From Agrocybe praecox (lineage: Eukaryota > Basidiomycota > Agaricomycetes > Agaricales > Agrocybaceae): 64,000 bases of DNA. Positions 42,328-54,136 of this stretch are shown here, piece by piece; position 1 is the first letter of the stretch, and each line of letters opens with the position of its first letter. The position numbers and the translations under genes are program-made. The notes beneath the pieces were generated by a model that saw only the letters and a list, made by a program, of their open reading frames with translations, did no database searches and was not told the DNA's origin. The DNA is taken from positions 1,922,001 to 1,986,000 of the forward strand of contig OZ024847.1 of assembly GCA_964017145.1 (NCBI GenBank). The letters run 5' to 3'.

Positions 42328-44423
42328 GGCGTTGAGGTGTGTAAATGAAAGTGGAAGGAAGTAAGATACGTTTCGGGTGCGCTGGCATCAGAATGTGCAA
42401 CGTATTGGGGGAAGTGACTGTGGGAATAATAACATATACACGTGACTGACGCGTCAACCCCTAATATGGGCCTGTCACTGCCATAGTGTATGGGTTTTGG
42501 TATGTGGCATCTTCGTAGATCTTCGTGAGTCATGGTTAATAGTAGCCACGAGGTTTCACAGAAATGGGAATAAATTACTAACATGGAAATAACTCATCAC
42601 AATCAAACTGGACATTTATCTTCTTGCCAAATTACCTTATCAAGCTTGCGGCAATGGCCACAGTATAAATTTGCCAAGTTCCCAAATAGGTCAGTCACAG
42701 TCGCTTGCAGCAAGGTAAACACCATATACTTCTCAGAATAGGAGATTCTGACTGGACTAAGGTTGGGTTTGTGGGAACTAACTCGGAGGTTCTGATGTTA
42801 TCATGCCGCGCTCTACAGATGGAAAACAAAGCCATTGTTTTTGGTCATTTTTACTAAAAACAACAAACATCCAGTAGTTTTGCGGCTACTCTTAAGGAAA
42901 CAAGAGTCGTTTATGGTGATTTGAGATAATACAGCATCAAACTCTGATTAATATGTGCGGTTCGCTTGAATAGCACATATCGATGAAGTTCCATAAGGCG
43001 AAAGGTTCAATTCGGGGTCAAGGGGTGCTCAAGAGGCGGTATATTTTGATATCGATTTGAATGCTAACCAAGATGCAAACCTGCCATGGCATTTGTCGTC
43101 CAGTTCAGTATGTATCAAGGGAGTTCCATGCGGATTGCCACTACCTTAAAGTAGATAAATGTGAATAAATTTGATTTGATGGCGAACTAGAGAAGTTACC
43201 CGTGTAACGGCCATTGTGGGCATTCCACTCTGGGCACATACTCTGGAAGCTTTGGGAATTGGAGGGACGTGAGACCAGTGAATCCATTGACGTGCAGCTA
43301 GGAAGTCTGTCTTTCTACTTAGAGTAGGAGAGGCAGCTAGAATAAGCCTCGCCTTCGATTTCACGTCGTCGTCATCTTCCAGTTCCAGAAGAATGTGGCG
43401 CCGAGATAGGATTCCGAGTCACATCCTCCGCTTGCTTTCTGTGACGGGTATCATGTGACGTTAATCACAGTAATAATCACAGTAACAGTTTTCCCCTTGT
43501 TGTGCTTCTTTTCCTACACACTATTATGACATCTTTCTGACATTCCCGTTAATGAAGCCGCTCAACTTATTATAAGTGTCTACGCAGACCAATAATACAA
43601 AGTACGCTCACACCCACATATCTAGATTATTGTGGATTAATGACTCTTTTTACATTAATTCTGTTGCCATCAGCTGAATCCAGAGTCGTTGAAGAGTAAT
43701 TTGCAACCAGCGAGCGTTGCCCAGACTCCTGTTACGATATTTCATATCATTTGAAGTTGATTTGAAGGCGAACCGCTCCGGAATTTCCGATTGTTTTCTG
43801 TCACGCGGTCTCTTTTCCTGAAAATTGACTTGTCGCCTTTTATAGACGCGAACCACTATCACGGAGACCTGGCTTGAGCTAGACCGGTTTCCTGTCTATC
43901 AGACAGTAGGACATAGGTCCATGTCCTGATTCTAGCGAGACCGTTCCCTACAAGCTGTTACTGGAGGGTACTAACCTTATCTTGAACTCTTCCTGGTCCT
44001 CCAAATTCCGATTCCAGGGCACTGTCACACCTAGTACACGCCACTTTATAGATGCCACCTTAGCGACAGATGTGGTAGAATTCACAAAGTGAATTCTTAG
44101 GAAAGAACTCCTTGAAAACCAGGGGTACACTCCGGCCGGCTACAAATGTTCGATTCGGAAGGGTTTGATTTCCCTTGCTCTCCGACCGAGTAACTGTTCG
44201 TTTGTGTTAGGCGAACTGCCTCGTGCCTCCAGGTGAGCTCCCTCCCAGTACTTATACCCTGCAAACTTTGATCTTCTCGACTACAAGGACTATTGTCCTT
44301 CCACCCCCATTTATATCACACGCGTTCCTCTGTCCCGCTTGTACACTGGCGCCTCTTGTATACTTTACTCTCCCATATATTTTCGTAATTTGCCTTCTCT
44401 TTCAAGTTCGTTGACCGACTAGA
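42328..44423. other. 2.1 kb region without a confident gene
   Basis: Between divergently transcribed Sec61-beta and the RING gene. A minus-strand stretch at about 43200-43400 stays open and is partly protein-like (ELEDDDDVKSKARLILAAS), but lacks an in-frame ATG upstream and is bounded by a stop. It may be a gene relic. The rest shows only short frames; the final 150 bases are CT-rich promoter-like sequence. Confidence 0.45.
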
Positions 44424-46729
44424 ATGCTCAGTCTTGGCCCTGGTTCCAGTTGTGATGTATGCTTTGAAAGGTTCGGAAAGGATAGAAAGGTCCCTATTTC
44501 CATAGCATGCGGCCATGTCTTTTGCAATACGTGAGTGTCACTCTCAGCACGTCTCTAATAACAGTCATTGACGCCGCATGTTCTGTACCGTGCAGTTGTG
44601 TCGCGCAGTTATTGCGTACCTGCCCATTGTGTCGAACACCTTTCAACCAAGCGTCGTGCATCAAGCTCCATGTTGATATTGACGCCGTTGTACAAGAGTG
44701 CACCGAGGAGCAACTCAACCAGGCGCAGAAGCTCCAAAGGTCGATGTGCAATATCGCCGATCAGGGTATTACGGAGCCGCTCCTTCGCCAACTGATTCAA
44801 GAAGGCAAAGATTTCCTAAAGACCCAACCTAAACACTTGGTACGCGCCGCTCTTGGCCAATATGTATTTACACACGCCTCCTAACCTTTTGTATAGCACA
44901 GGGATCTCCGCGCCTTCCACAGGGTAGTGACCTACCTATGTGAAGTAAGGTCAAACCTTCGCTCGCAGAAGCCGGCCGTCGCCAAGTTGCACGACGAGAT
45001 TCAGAACCTCAAAGGTGACAAGGCTGCTCTTCAAAAACAGCTTGCGGACCAGGAAGAACAGTATAAGCAGGATAGGGAGTCCTCGTTGGCGGTTGAGACC
45101 AGTTTACGAAGCTCCTACCACGATGCCATCGATGTTTACCATTCTACCATCGAGTGAGTGTGCCCTGATCTATTTGTTCTGACAATAAGCTTATTCATGA
45201 ACCAGGCTCGTCAGTCCTGTTCTACGTCTACAGTATCTGTTACCAGAACTAATATTTATCTTTTTGTTTTGTAGTACAATAAAGTGGCGCAACAGAATTC
45301 CGAGTTGATGGCCAAACTATCTGCTCATTTGGCGTCATCGTCATCGAAACGTTCGCTTGAGGAGAAGAGCTCGGCCAACAACTCGACAGTACGTTCTTTA
45401 CTGACGCCAGTGGTGACGGCAGGAAATTTGCAAGGAGTGGGAGTTCAAGATCCTAGCTCGTCGTTCCTCATTTCGCCCTTGCCTCAGTTCACGAGTAATC
45501 TACCCAGTATTGGTGGCTCGCTCTCCGCACTACCAGACATTGAGGAAGAGGAGAGTGAAGGAGAGGGGGAATACGAAAGTGAAGAAGAACTAGAAGGAGA
45601 GGAGGTGCAGGACGATGGGCAGGACGAAGGTTTGTTTACGGACGACGACGATGTGCCACACCGTGAAGAAGTCAGGTCTTCCGAATCTTCTGGATTAACG
45701 CGAACTGCTCCGAAATCGAACGAGGACTTTCGACGAGCTCGTTCTCATTCACACCCTGTCCCTATGACAAACAGTCGGAGTGAAAGTCCCTCACGTTCCC
45801 TCATAAGCCCCCCTCCCACGTCTACATTGCAGAGTAGTGGCTATACTGCGCATCATCTGGCAGCCTTTTCTTATTCCCAACACTCCAAGGAACCACCTTC
45901 AATAGACACGCCTTACATAGTCCCAGTCGAAAGGCTCCAAAACATCCTCGACATGTCTCCCTCCCCATCATCATCCTGGCCCAACTCGAGTGCGAATTAC
46001 TTCCCATCCTCATACACAAGCCGAGACAGTTTTAATTATCATGATGGTCGGGTATCTCCTCCTGATTCGCTTACTGACCGGTCTTCCAATTCCAGCAAGA
46101 CTTCAACGTCGTCATATCAGCAGTCATCGCCGCCAACACCGTATTCTCAACAGTCGATGCCGATACTGTATCCACAACACTCGTCCTCGACAGGTGATAA
46201 ATACGGCAATATGCTGGCATCCAGTCCTCAATCGTATATGAACAAGACTGCGCCTTCGTCTTCGCCTAACCCTATTGGTCATGGTCATGGGTTGTCAACT
46301 GCAAGTGCTCAGGCTCTCAAACTGGAGGAAGAACGCCAGAGACGAAAGGAAATGGAGCAACTCGCACAAGAGCACGGTGATCGACTGCATTCGTTCAGTG
46401 CTGAATCGGAAGGGCGCCGCACCGCCGTTGTCTCTCCTGCTGGCTCGACTGCATCGGCTTCCACTGTTACCTCTGGTGCTACTACTGCTACTCAAGGTCC
46501 TCGGTCAATGCAGTCTTCTTTCTATGTGGATCCTGTTATCACATCCGCGTCGATGTCACAGTGGAGGCAACCGACGAACAACACTCAAAGCAGTACATAC
46601 AGTGGACGGCCAGGACAAAGCACGGCGACGGCGACACCTCAGCAGCCGTACGATCAACGACAACCAACCAAATACCCGAGTTCTGCGAGTACCAGCTATC
46701 CAGCAAAGCCTTCTATGCTATCCACTTGA
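44424..46729 (+). CDS. RING-finger protein with coiled coil and Ser-rich tail (copy A)
   Basis: Probable RING-type E3 ligase; targets unknown. The ATG at 44424 gives MLSLGPGSSCDVCFERFGKD, then IACGHVFCNT. An intron (GTGAGT..GTGCAG) leads in frame to CVAQLLRTCPLCRTPF, completing a C3HC4 RING within the first 65 residues. A helical region follows (VVQECTEEQLNQAQKLQ and onward), then a coiled coil (KLHDEIQNLKGDKAALQKQL, QEEQYKQDRESS). The last exon encodes about 480 residues of Ser/Pro/Gln-rich low-complexity sequence with an acidic block (about 45540-45650). The stop is TGA at 46727. The layout and start of the RING are shared with the gene at 51001-53837, suggesting paralogy. Confidence 0.86.
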
Positions 46730-48049
46730 CGCGAACTTCAAATAATCTGTCCTTTTTTCCAACATGCTTCTGGACTTGACTTTTGTCAACTCATTCTGTC
46801 CCCCCACTGGTCGCCTGTATTCTTATTGATTTGCATTGATATTTTTTTTCAATTGTAGAAAATCGCATTGACATTCGAGCAATTCCGTGTACCAGTAGCT
46901 TTCCGTTCTTCTTATCACTCCCCCACTTTTTTTAGCATTTGCAATGTATGTAGTAATTTATGTAATGAAGAACGCGTTCGAGTCTGTGTCGCGAATCCTG
47001 CTCCTGCTCCTGTAAGCAAATGTGTATCACTGCAAACAAAACAAAAAAACATCTCGGTATTACTTCCTCTTGTAAACTGCCATCAACCAGAAAAAAAGCT
47101 TATTTTTATTTCAACTTTTTGACATCTGATAGGAGTGTGAGAAAGGAATATTTTCTCGATTTGAAACCAACGACTTCGGATAAGGGTGTGAAGGTCAGAC
47201 GACCCCATCAGAAAGACTGAATGTACCCAATTTTCACAATGATATCTCTGGAGCGTCTGCGCAGCTTAGGAGCTGGCACATAGCTCGAAATCCAGGAACG
47301 CATTTAAACCTGTGCGTACGCATGACCGTTCTTTGCGACGCAATTGATATGTATGTATTCGAAAATACGCTTGACGTTCCTGTTGATTTGTTTTGTCATT
47401 TTTGGCGTCATGCTGGGAGGTCATGGGTGTGTTCTACTTAGATGGCGGATTTAGCGTGAGGTTGTGGCACTCATTGGTCCAAGAGCGGTTTAAGCTCTCT
47501 CCAGGGTGATGTCCTGTCTGGGCCTTTCATTTCGTGATATCGCGTTCGAGGAGCATCTAGCGCGATTGGATTGTTCTTTCCCCACCGACAGACAACGGTC
47601 TAGAAAGGCCAGAAGCTTCTTGCTCTGTTGATTATCGCTATTCGTATGTACTTAGCCGCGAGACTGGGATTAGATGACGGAGGTGTGATATCCAGAGAAG
47701 CACGTCCCTGTGTGTTCTTGCAACGGCAACGGATAGAAAATTGCGCCGAAGCGGAAACTCATCATGGTGTCTAAATACGATGCCGATAATCATCCAGAGG
47801 CAACTGCAACCAAGATTGCTCAAATGGGTTGCGATTGGTCGGATCTTTGAGGATATGGTTTGTCACCGAGCTTTTCAATTTTGACTGTACACTTTCCGAC
47901 ACTGACGTATGTCTTTCCCAGACAGTAGTCCGATATGATTGGGAATGTACATATGGGATAGATTACAAGAGATTGAGGAAGGTTAGGACCAAGTGAAAAG
48001 ATCATAAAACTAAAATATCCAACAAAAGAAGAAATACCGAGATAAACCA
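46730..48049. other. Intergenic, no gene recognised
   Basis: About 1.3 kb between convergent genes. AT-rich sequence to about 47100 is probably 3' UTR of the RING gene. No open frame with protein character, repeat or RNA motif was found in the remainder. Confidence 0.5.
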
Positions 48050-49042
48050 CTATGTCTTCGAAGGCCCACACTGGTTGAGACCCGCACCACAGGCCTGGGC
48101 GACGAGAAGATAAAGCAGAAGCTGGAGGGAGGGAAAACAAGTCAGATAGGAAAATAGGAACTTTTATGACATGATAACACTCACCAAACCCACAAGGACA
48201 CTGAGCCCGAGAATTTTCTTGTTTTTCCACCACATCTGTCTTCTGACAGTTCTTGCACCCCTTCGAAATGCCGTCGCCTGTCCAGCCATGACGTCGGTCT
48301 TGTCCACCAACAAATCGATTCTCTCGCCCCTGCTGAGAATCTGCTCAACGTTTTGCACCATGATATCTTTGACTTGATTCAGTTCATTCTGTGCTCTGGA
48401 GAGCTCGTCAGCAGGCGGTGCCGTGTTGTATGTGTGCATCAAAGCAGCGAGCGTGGGTCCGAAGCTTCCTTGTAATCCATGAGCTGGGATGTCACCTGCC
48501 GATGACGAAGAAGGAGCAGACGTGAACTATTCCTTGTGTGAGATTGTTTGCTTAAATAAAAACATAAGAAACACAACCACACCTTCCGTTGTAGGTCGGC
48601 CAAGAAGGCGAACGGCATTCTCCTGGATAGATGTTAGCAAATTATTCAATCCAGCAAAATTCCTTATAGTGCCCACCGTCCTGCAGCGTCATCCGCCATG
48701 ACTAGATATGTAAAGCCGCCCTCTGAAATGTAATGGAATAGAAATTGCTCCCATACATAGGTCAACTTGCTGTTGGACAGTTATAAACTGAAACTTCGGA
48801 GAAAGTTAAAGGCTCGAACCTATTATTTGGGGGTATCTTTGACAGTATAGTCTCAGTAGCTAAGTTCTGAGGTCAGGGTCATGTTCCTGTCCAATTATTT
48901 TAAATTTACCCTGCGAGAAATCTCTCTTCCCGGCCTGATGTTCAGCGAGAATAACAGAACCTTGAGCCACCAAAGCATGGATCTAAATCACTATTAGTTG
49001 GGTGCGGATGCGATATATCACAATTACTCATACTAAGGACAT
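48050..49042 (-). CDS. Longin-domain R-SNARE, VAMP7-like
   Basis: Membrane-fusion protein of the endosomal/vacuolar pathway (VAMP7 class). Eight exons assemble in frame. ATG-TCC-TTA (from 49042) is the whole first coding exon, followed by an intron (GTATGA..GATTTAG). Next come IHALVAQGSVILAEHQAGKR and DFSQ, then ATETILSKIPPNN, SKLTYVWEQFLFHYISEGGF with TYLVMADDAAGR, and RMPFAFLADLQRK, together forming the longin domain. A linker leads to the SNARE helix (AQNELNQVKDIMVQNVEQIL, then SRGERIDLLVDKTDVM), whose central Arg in LSRGERI is the zero-layer residue of R-SNAREs. A basic patch (RRQMWWKNKK) precedes the C-terminal anchor (ILGLSVLVGLV, LLLYLLVAQACG). The stop is TAG at 48050. The assembly leaves no gap and matches the family throughout. 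Confidence 0.93.
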
Positions 49043-49246
49043 CTTCTTCCTTTCAATATAAGCCCTTCAGGGATGATAAACGAAGAATGCAGATGTGAGC
49101 AGCAATTAGTAGTAGCGCAGTGTTTATGGCGGCGATGGCTGGAGCTGGAGGCACATGATTTATTTATTCCCACGCTCAAAGCAAGCCATAAAAAGTAGTA
49201 GTTTACTCGAGTCTATCCTGTTTCCAGCATTCATTTTACGGCTACA

Positions 49247-50149
49247 GTGACTTTGGTTTCTACGCTTTCTCCATTGTTCAACAACGAGACACAACGTCTG
49301 TATAAATGCGTCAAGCTTGCTTTTCACGAACATCATCTCAGTTTAAGTGCTCTCTACTACGAGTTACTGGCTACTCATCTCCTGGCGGCCGACAGACAGC
49401 CTGTTCACATGAAAAGTAGAAATGGATGCTTGTGCTCAGTTCTCCAAAATGGAATTACTCTGGGGATATCCCACTATAAAAATTTACTACAAACCGAAAT
49501 AATATCACAAGGCATTATACAGCAACTCCTGGACAACGTTTGTTTGGCTCGTCTCTGCGCCGCCAAAATGCTGGAATACGATGCGGCATGCCCAATCTCA
49601 GGAAAGGAAAACTTATACATGTTAGACTTTAGCCCGTCGAGCAAAAGACCGAGATCTCCGTTTTCAAGAGTTCATTCCAGCTCTAGCCTCTAGGTGTATA
49701 CAGTCACGCGTGCAACTTTCCTTCCTATCGCCGTCGAGTTACCTCAAAAACGCCCGATAGACTATACGGAGAACACTCAGCTATGTACCTTGACTGCGTG
49801 GAAGAGGTGTCACAAGACATCTTCGCGTCTCTGGGCGCTTGAAATGATAATAACGCTTATACTTCGACTCGGGGGAGGAAATGCTAAGTTTACTGCCAAA
49901 CACGCCGAATGGCATGCATATGGCCAATTGGACACACATACCCTTGGCATACCAATCAAGCATAACGATGATGATGCTGTCTTGATTCAGCAAAAAAAGT
50001 CCATCTTGGTTCCTTGGTCTCACTGCTTACTTCAATGGTGTTACGAATTGGTACCTTCTTCTAGATGGTCCACCTGTGGACGTGTATTCAGTCCATTACG
50101 CCGAGGCATCGACTTTCAATACCGGTTGAATATGAACCACTCCCCATAA
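49247..50149 (+). CDS. Unidentified open frame, split by one in-frame TAG
   Basis: The same plus-strand frame is open from 49247 to 49690 and, after TAG at 49691-49693, from 49694 to 50146. The first half is fairly protein-like (LAFHEHHLSLSALYYELLA, LLDNVCLARLCAAKMLEYDA), ending in a basic and Ser-rich stretch. The second half reads KRPIDYTENTQLCTLTAWKR, RLWALEMIITLILRLGGG and a His-rich part. No domain was recognised. No in-frame ATG precedes the first half, the earliest being near 49406, so an upstream exon or decay is likely. The TAG could be the end of an intron (CCTCTAG), but no good donor keeps the frame. Transcription evidence is needed to call it real. Confidence 0.35.
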
Positions 50150-51000
50150 TTTTCCATCTTCCATGAGGTAGCGCGGATTATGATTATCGCCAGTAATCAT
50201 GAATACGGCGCTCCCTTTGTACGTACGGATTTTCATTCGCACCTCATCTCACCTCACCTTCACTTCTCATATTTCATATAAAAACTTTCAACCAGCAAAT
50301 AAAGTGCAGTTTATTCTCGTTCATTCTTGCTCAAACGTTCATTGATTTCTATGATAATGAATGAAGTGGAACCACTAAAAAAATTGTCTATTTTGAGTGT
50401 GTCGTCGGGAACTATCGAGGGCTCGACATTTTTAAGCTTGCATCTTCGAGCCACTGTGTCGGATAGCTGGTACCCTCTTCTCAGACTTCCGACACACCTG
50501 TCATGAAGTGAAATTGCCCATATCGATAATCAGTTCCAATCACCCTTGATGGGTTCTAATTTCTCGTCGATAGCAAAGGAATGCAGTCGGTGTCGTGTTC
50601 ATTTAGAAATTTTAAACCTTGATAAGTCGATATATGCGTACACATTCTCTCTTCTGCCTTGAGACGAATTAGGTATGGAATAAACAGTCATGAGATATAT
50701 CAACAAAAACAAAAGGAAAGGCATATTCTATCGGACTACATAGCGACGACAGCAAAAAGAAGGGGAGATTGGTGTTGCGATATTTTGCTATACATTGGTC
50801 CTAATATATACAGGCACTTTAGCCATTGAAAAATGGGTCCGAGAAGATGAAATGCATTGCAAGATTAAACATGCGGCGACGGGCGTAAATGACGAGGGGA
50901 CCATGGAAGATGATCAATATCCACGATGAAAAAAAAAAAAAACAGGGTGCAACATAGATAGCACAAAGGGTGGGGGTGGGTCGGTGGGTGGTATCATCAT
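50150..51000. other. Intergenic/3' UTR region with a G-rich tract
   Basis: About 0.85 kb. An A/T homopolymer at about 50928-50942 and a G-rich tract at 50968-50988 lie just past the stop codon of the downstream minus-strand RING gene, hence probably in its 3' UTR. No gene seen. Confidence 0.5.
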
Positions 51001-53837
51001 CTAGTGCTCCTGGCTCCATGAGCCCGAGACCGGAATGTTTCGAGGGGATACAGGGCTTGCGCTTGTATTGGGCGGTAAATCACGGAGCCCAAGAGCATTG
51101 CCATAAGATCTGCGGGGACTTTGTGACACTTGTGATAAATGACTTCCAGTAGTAGACTGTCCGTTCTCATTGGAGCGGTAATACGGACTCCCAACGGGCG
51201 ACGCATCGGGTAGGGAAATCGTAGAAGTAATCCTGTTACCTCTGGGATAGCCCGAGTACGGCCTTGGAGGAGAGGATACTCCCCAAACACTTTGATGGTT
51301 CGCGCTATAGTGTGGGCTAGTAGACGAAGAGACATTGCCGTGGATGTCATTCTGTAACGGGTGGGGACCTTGGGGTGCCCAAGCGCCTTGAGCACGGGTG
51401 TCCAACGAGGAAGGAGAGTAGTATGGTGCTTGGCGTTGTGGAGAAAATGGAGAGGAATTATTCGGTGTGGTATCACGATAATCACCTCGAGGAGAGCGGA
51501 CTGAATCTGCAGCAGAAGTACGATTATTTTCGTTGGCCTGACTGCGACTGTCTCCCGAGGCGCGATCAGCTCTAGTCGGAGAGCGATGATACGACATCCC
51601 TTCTTGACGTTGTCCCGGAGAATAGTACGATAAGTGGCCTATTTCATCTCTAGGAAGAACTCCAACCATGCTATGTACAGGCCTCGAAGGGGACGATCTC
51701 GACGCCTCTGAAGAACCATCGCTAAAGGATGCACGAGCGCTCGCATTCGTCCCGTCATGTTCAGATCCATGTGCATCATACGACTGTCTCCTTTGTTCAT
51801 TCTCAGCCGGAGGAGCTCGAAACGCCAACAGGTCGAGCTCTACAAATGATCCTCTGGTGAGTCTAGAGCTTATAGTATGGCAGGTGCCCCAAGTCTCCAT
51901 GGTCTTTGCGCTTCTGCCACTCATGCGCGATTGGCCAGAGGGAGAGCTCGCTCGGGCGTTCCTTGAAGACTCCTCACGAGTACTTTCTCGGTCTCTAGTT
52001 GGCGTTATTTCCTCTGGAACTGGATGTGGGCTTGCAGCTGTCACATATGCTGCTCGAGGAGAAATAGGCCCACTAGAATTTTGTTGGGTGTGTCGACTAG
52101 TAGCGGAAGCATTGTTGGGGTAACTTGGTACTTGAGGTTGAGGAGAGGTAGCACGAGGTAGTTCCCGGCTTGTCCTGGGAGGGTTCGACAAAATATTGGC
52201 CAGTGATGGGGAGCTATAATGCTGTGTCAAGGCAATCGCTGTCGACTCTTGATCATCAGAGCCCGACTCGGACCTTGACCTGGATCGTCTAGATGATGGA
52301 CGAGGACTATCTCGGGCAGAAGTCGATGACGAGACGATGGAAGTTGCAGTTGGTTGCCTTCGATGCGAATGACGATCATTGCTAAGCGCATCAGTCGGTG
52401 GTGCAGAATAAGGCTGTTGGTCGTGGTGGGTATTTGAGGTCCTGGCTCGAGGATCTTGCTGCTCGTAGTCATAGGTAGGCGCTGCCGTAGGTTGCGCTGA
52501 GTACGGTGGTTGGTACTGGCTGGAACCAGAACCTCCACCTTGGCGCTGATAATCGTCATTTACTGGGCTATCGAAGCTGGTCATTTGTCGTCCCAACGCC
52601 AATTCTTTGCCTCGCACCAATCCCGTAGTATACGATCTCGTGTACATTTCCACCAATGCATACGCGTCCAGCGGCTGATTAGTGTTATCAAACTGAGTTC
52701 GCATAGCCAAACGGGTGGCGTAGCTTGGATTAGGATCATTAACAAAAGCCGGCATTGCAGCGATGTGTGGATCAACATAGCGAGAAGCTGGGGTATGCGG
52801 TGCGGACCTGTGTCGTTGGTTATCGTGAACATAACGAGCTCGGTCTCTCCCGCTATGACCTGGAATTTCAGAAAAATTATTCTGGTAAGGAGAGAGCGGT
52901 CTCTCAGAGAATCGGCCACTGGATGCGCCGACTTCTGAGATCGCTTGCTCAAACGTTGGTATTTGGTCTGTCGGGATAGGCTCTGGTGGTCTCGGTAAAG
53001 GATTCCTAGGCTGACCCGTGAATGGATGGGCATTACTCTCGAAAAGCTGCACTTTTATTGTCAAACGAGCAATCTACAGAAGAAGAAAAGTTAGGAACTG
53101 CATAGATTTTGAATCTTAGAACACACACTTCTCTGTAAACAAAGATTAGCAGATATCCTGCAAAAAAACAAACGTTTCGAAGAAAACTGACTTGGCCATT
53201 CCATCCATAGCGGAAGAATATCCCTGCGCTTGTATTTCAAATCTTGTCTTTTCACGCACGACTGTCTCGTTTAGATTACGTGTTTCTCGGTCTAAATATT
53301 CGATAGTATCCTGATAGTCCCTTTCCGCCGCCTTGAGCTCTCTATGTCTGCTTAGTGAGGTTCGCGCCTTTCGTAATGCGATGCACTACTACCATGTGAG
53401 CAATAAAGGACATCTAATGGGAAATCATGACTCACAGCATCATCCGACCGATTCTGCAACCAAAAATCTATCTCTGATAACAGATCCTTCGTCTGGTCGG
53501 GCGGTGCGTCCCAAGATACAGCAAGCCTCTGCAACAAATCGTTTTCCTTATGATCATCGATATTCTCGGGTTTATCGACATGCAACTTCTTGATCTTATT
53601 CGGCTGGTAAGTCTTGCGGCATAAAGGACATTGTGGTGGTGTATTCGTCAATAAACAACTAGAAACGCCGGCGGCGGATGAGCGCGATGATCATTACAAT
53701 CATGCATGGTATGGTATGACTCACTCGCTGCAAAAGATATGCCCACAAGCTATGGCATACGGTCTTTTACCCAAACGTTCCCATGAGTATTCCGAGAGGC
53801 ACACATCGCAGCGGCTCGAGTGGTGTAGGACGAGCAT
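51001..53837 (-). CDS. RING-finger protein with coiled coil and long Ser-rich tail (copy B)
   Basis: Probable RING-type E3 ligase. The ATG at 53837 gives MLVLHHSSRCDVCLSEYSWE and IACGHIFCSD. An intron (GTGAGT..TTCTAG) leads to CLLTNTPPQCPLCRKTYQPN, completing the C3HC4 RING, followed by KIKKLHVD. The next exons (about 53080-53580) are helical and likely coiled coil (ENDLLQRLAVSWD, LLSEIDFWLQN). The final exon encodes about 690 residues dominated by Ser, Pro, Arg, Gln and Tyr (for example SSRRSRSRSESGSDD), expected to be disordered, ending VSGSWSQEH at 51001. The RING and the KLHVD that follows it match the gene at 44424-46729 (CDVC, ACGH-FC, CPLCR, KLHVD), so the two are probably paralogues in opposite orientation. 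The middle introns were not all resolved. Confidence 0.84.
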
Positions 53838-54136
53838 GCAGGATTAAAGGATGGGCGTGGCAGATAAGCGCTCTCAGCACTGTTACGAGTGCAATCTTCC
53901 TGGGAATCGGGGGTTGGACTCGCTGAGGAACCAGAAAAAAATTCTCATTAAGCCTCGAGGATCCTTGTATTGTCGTAGTAGGTCAAAAAGTCACTGCACA
54001 GCATGTTCGCACTGCTTCCACCAACAATCCAAAAATAGCCCTACATCTTCCCACATAGTCGGCTAGTGTACTTGGTCTCGAAATTCAAAGAAAGAAAAAT
54101 AAATTATGCAAAGTATATGTATACACATTAGATTGT

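Noticed and set aside
41366..42457. 363-codon minus-strand frame across the Sec61-beta locus
   Set aside because: It reads through Sec61-beta introns in the wrong frame. The spliced frame gives a complete Sec61-beta protein.
43146..43400. Minus-strand open stretch with an acidic and basic composition
   Set aside because: No in-frame ATG upstream, bounded by a stop, and no splice combination gave a consistent product. It may be a relic but cannot be supported as a gene.
44140..44170. GTTCGATTC sequence resembling a tRNA T-loop
   Set aside because: No matching acceptor stem, D-arm or anticodon arm could be found around it. The same holds for similar short matches within the MITE at 60.5-60.7 kb.
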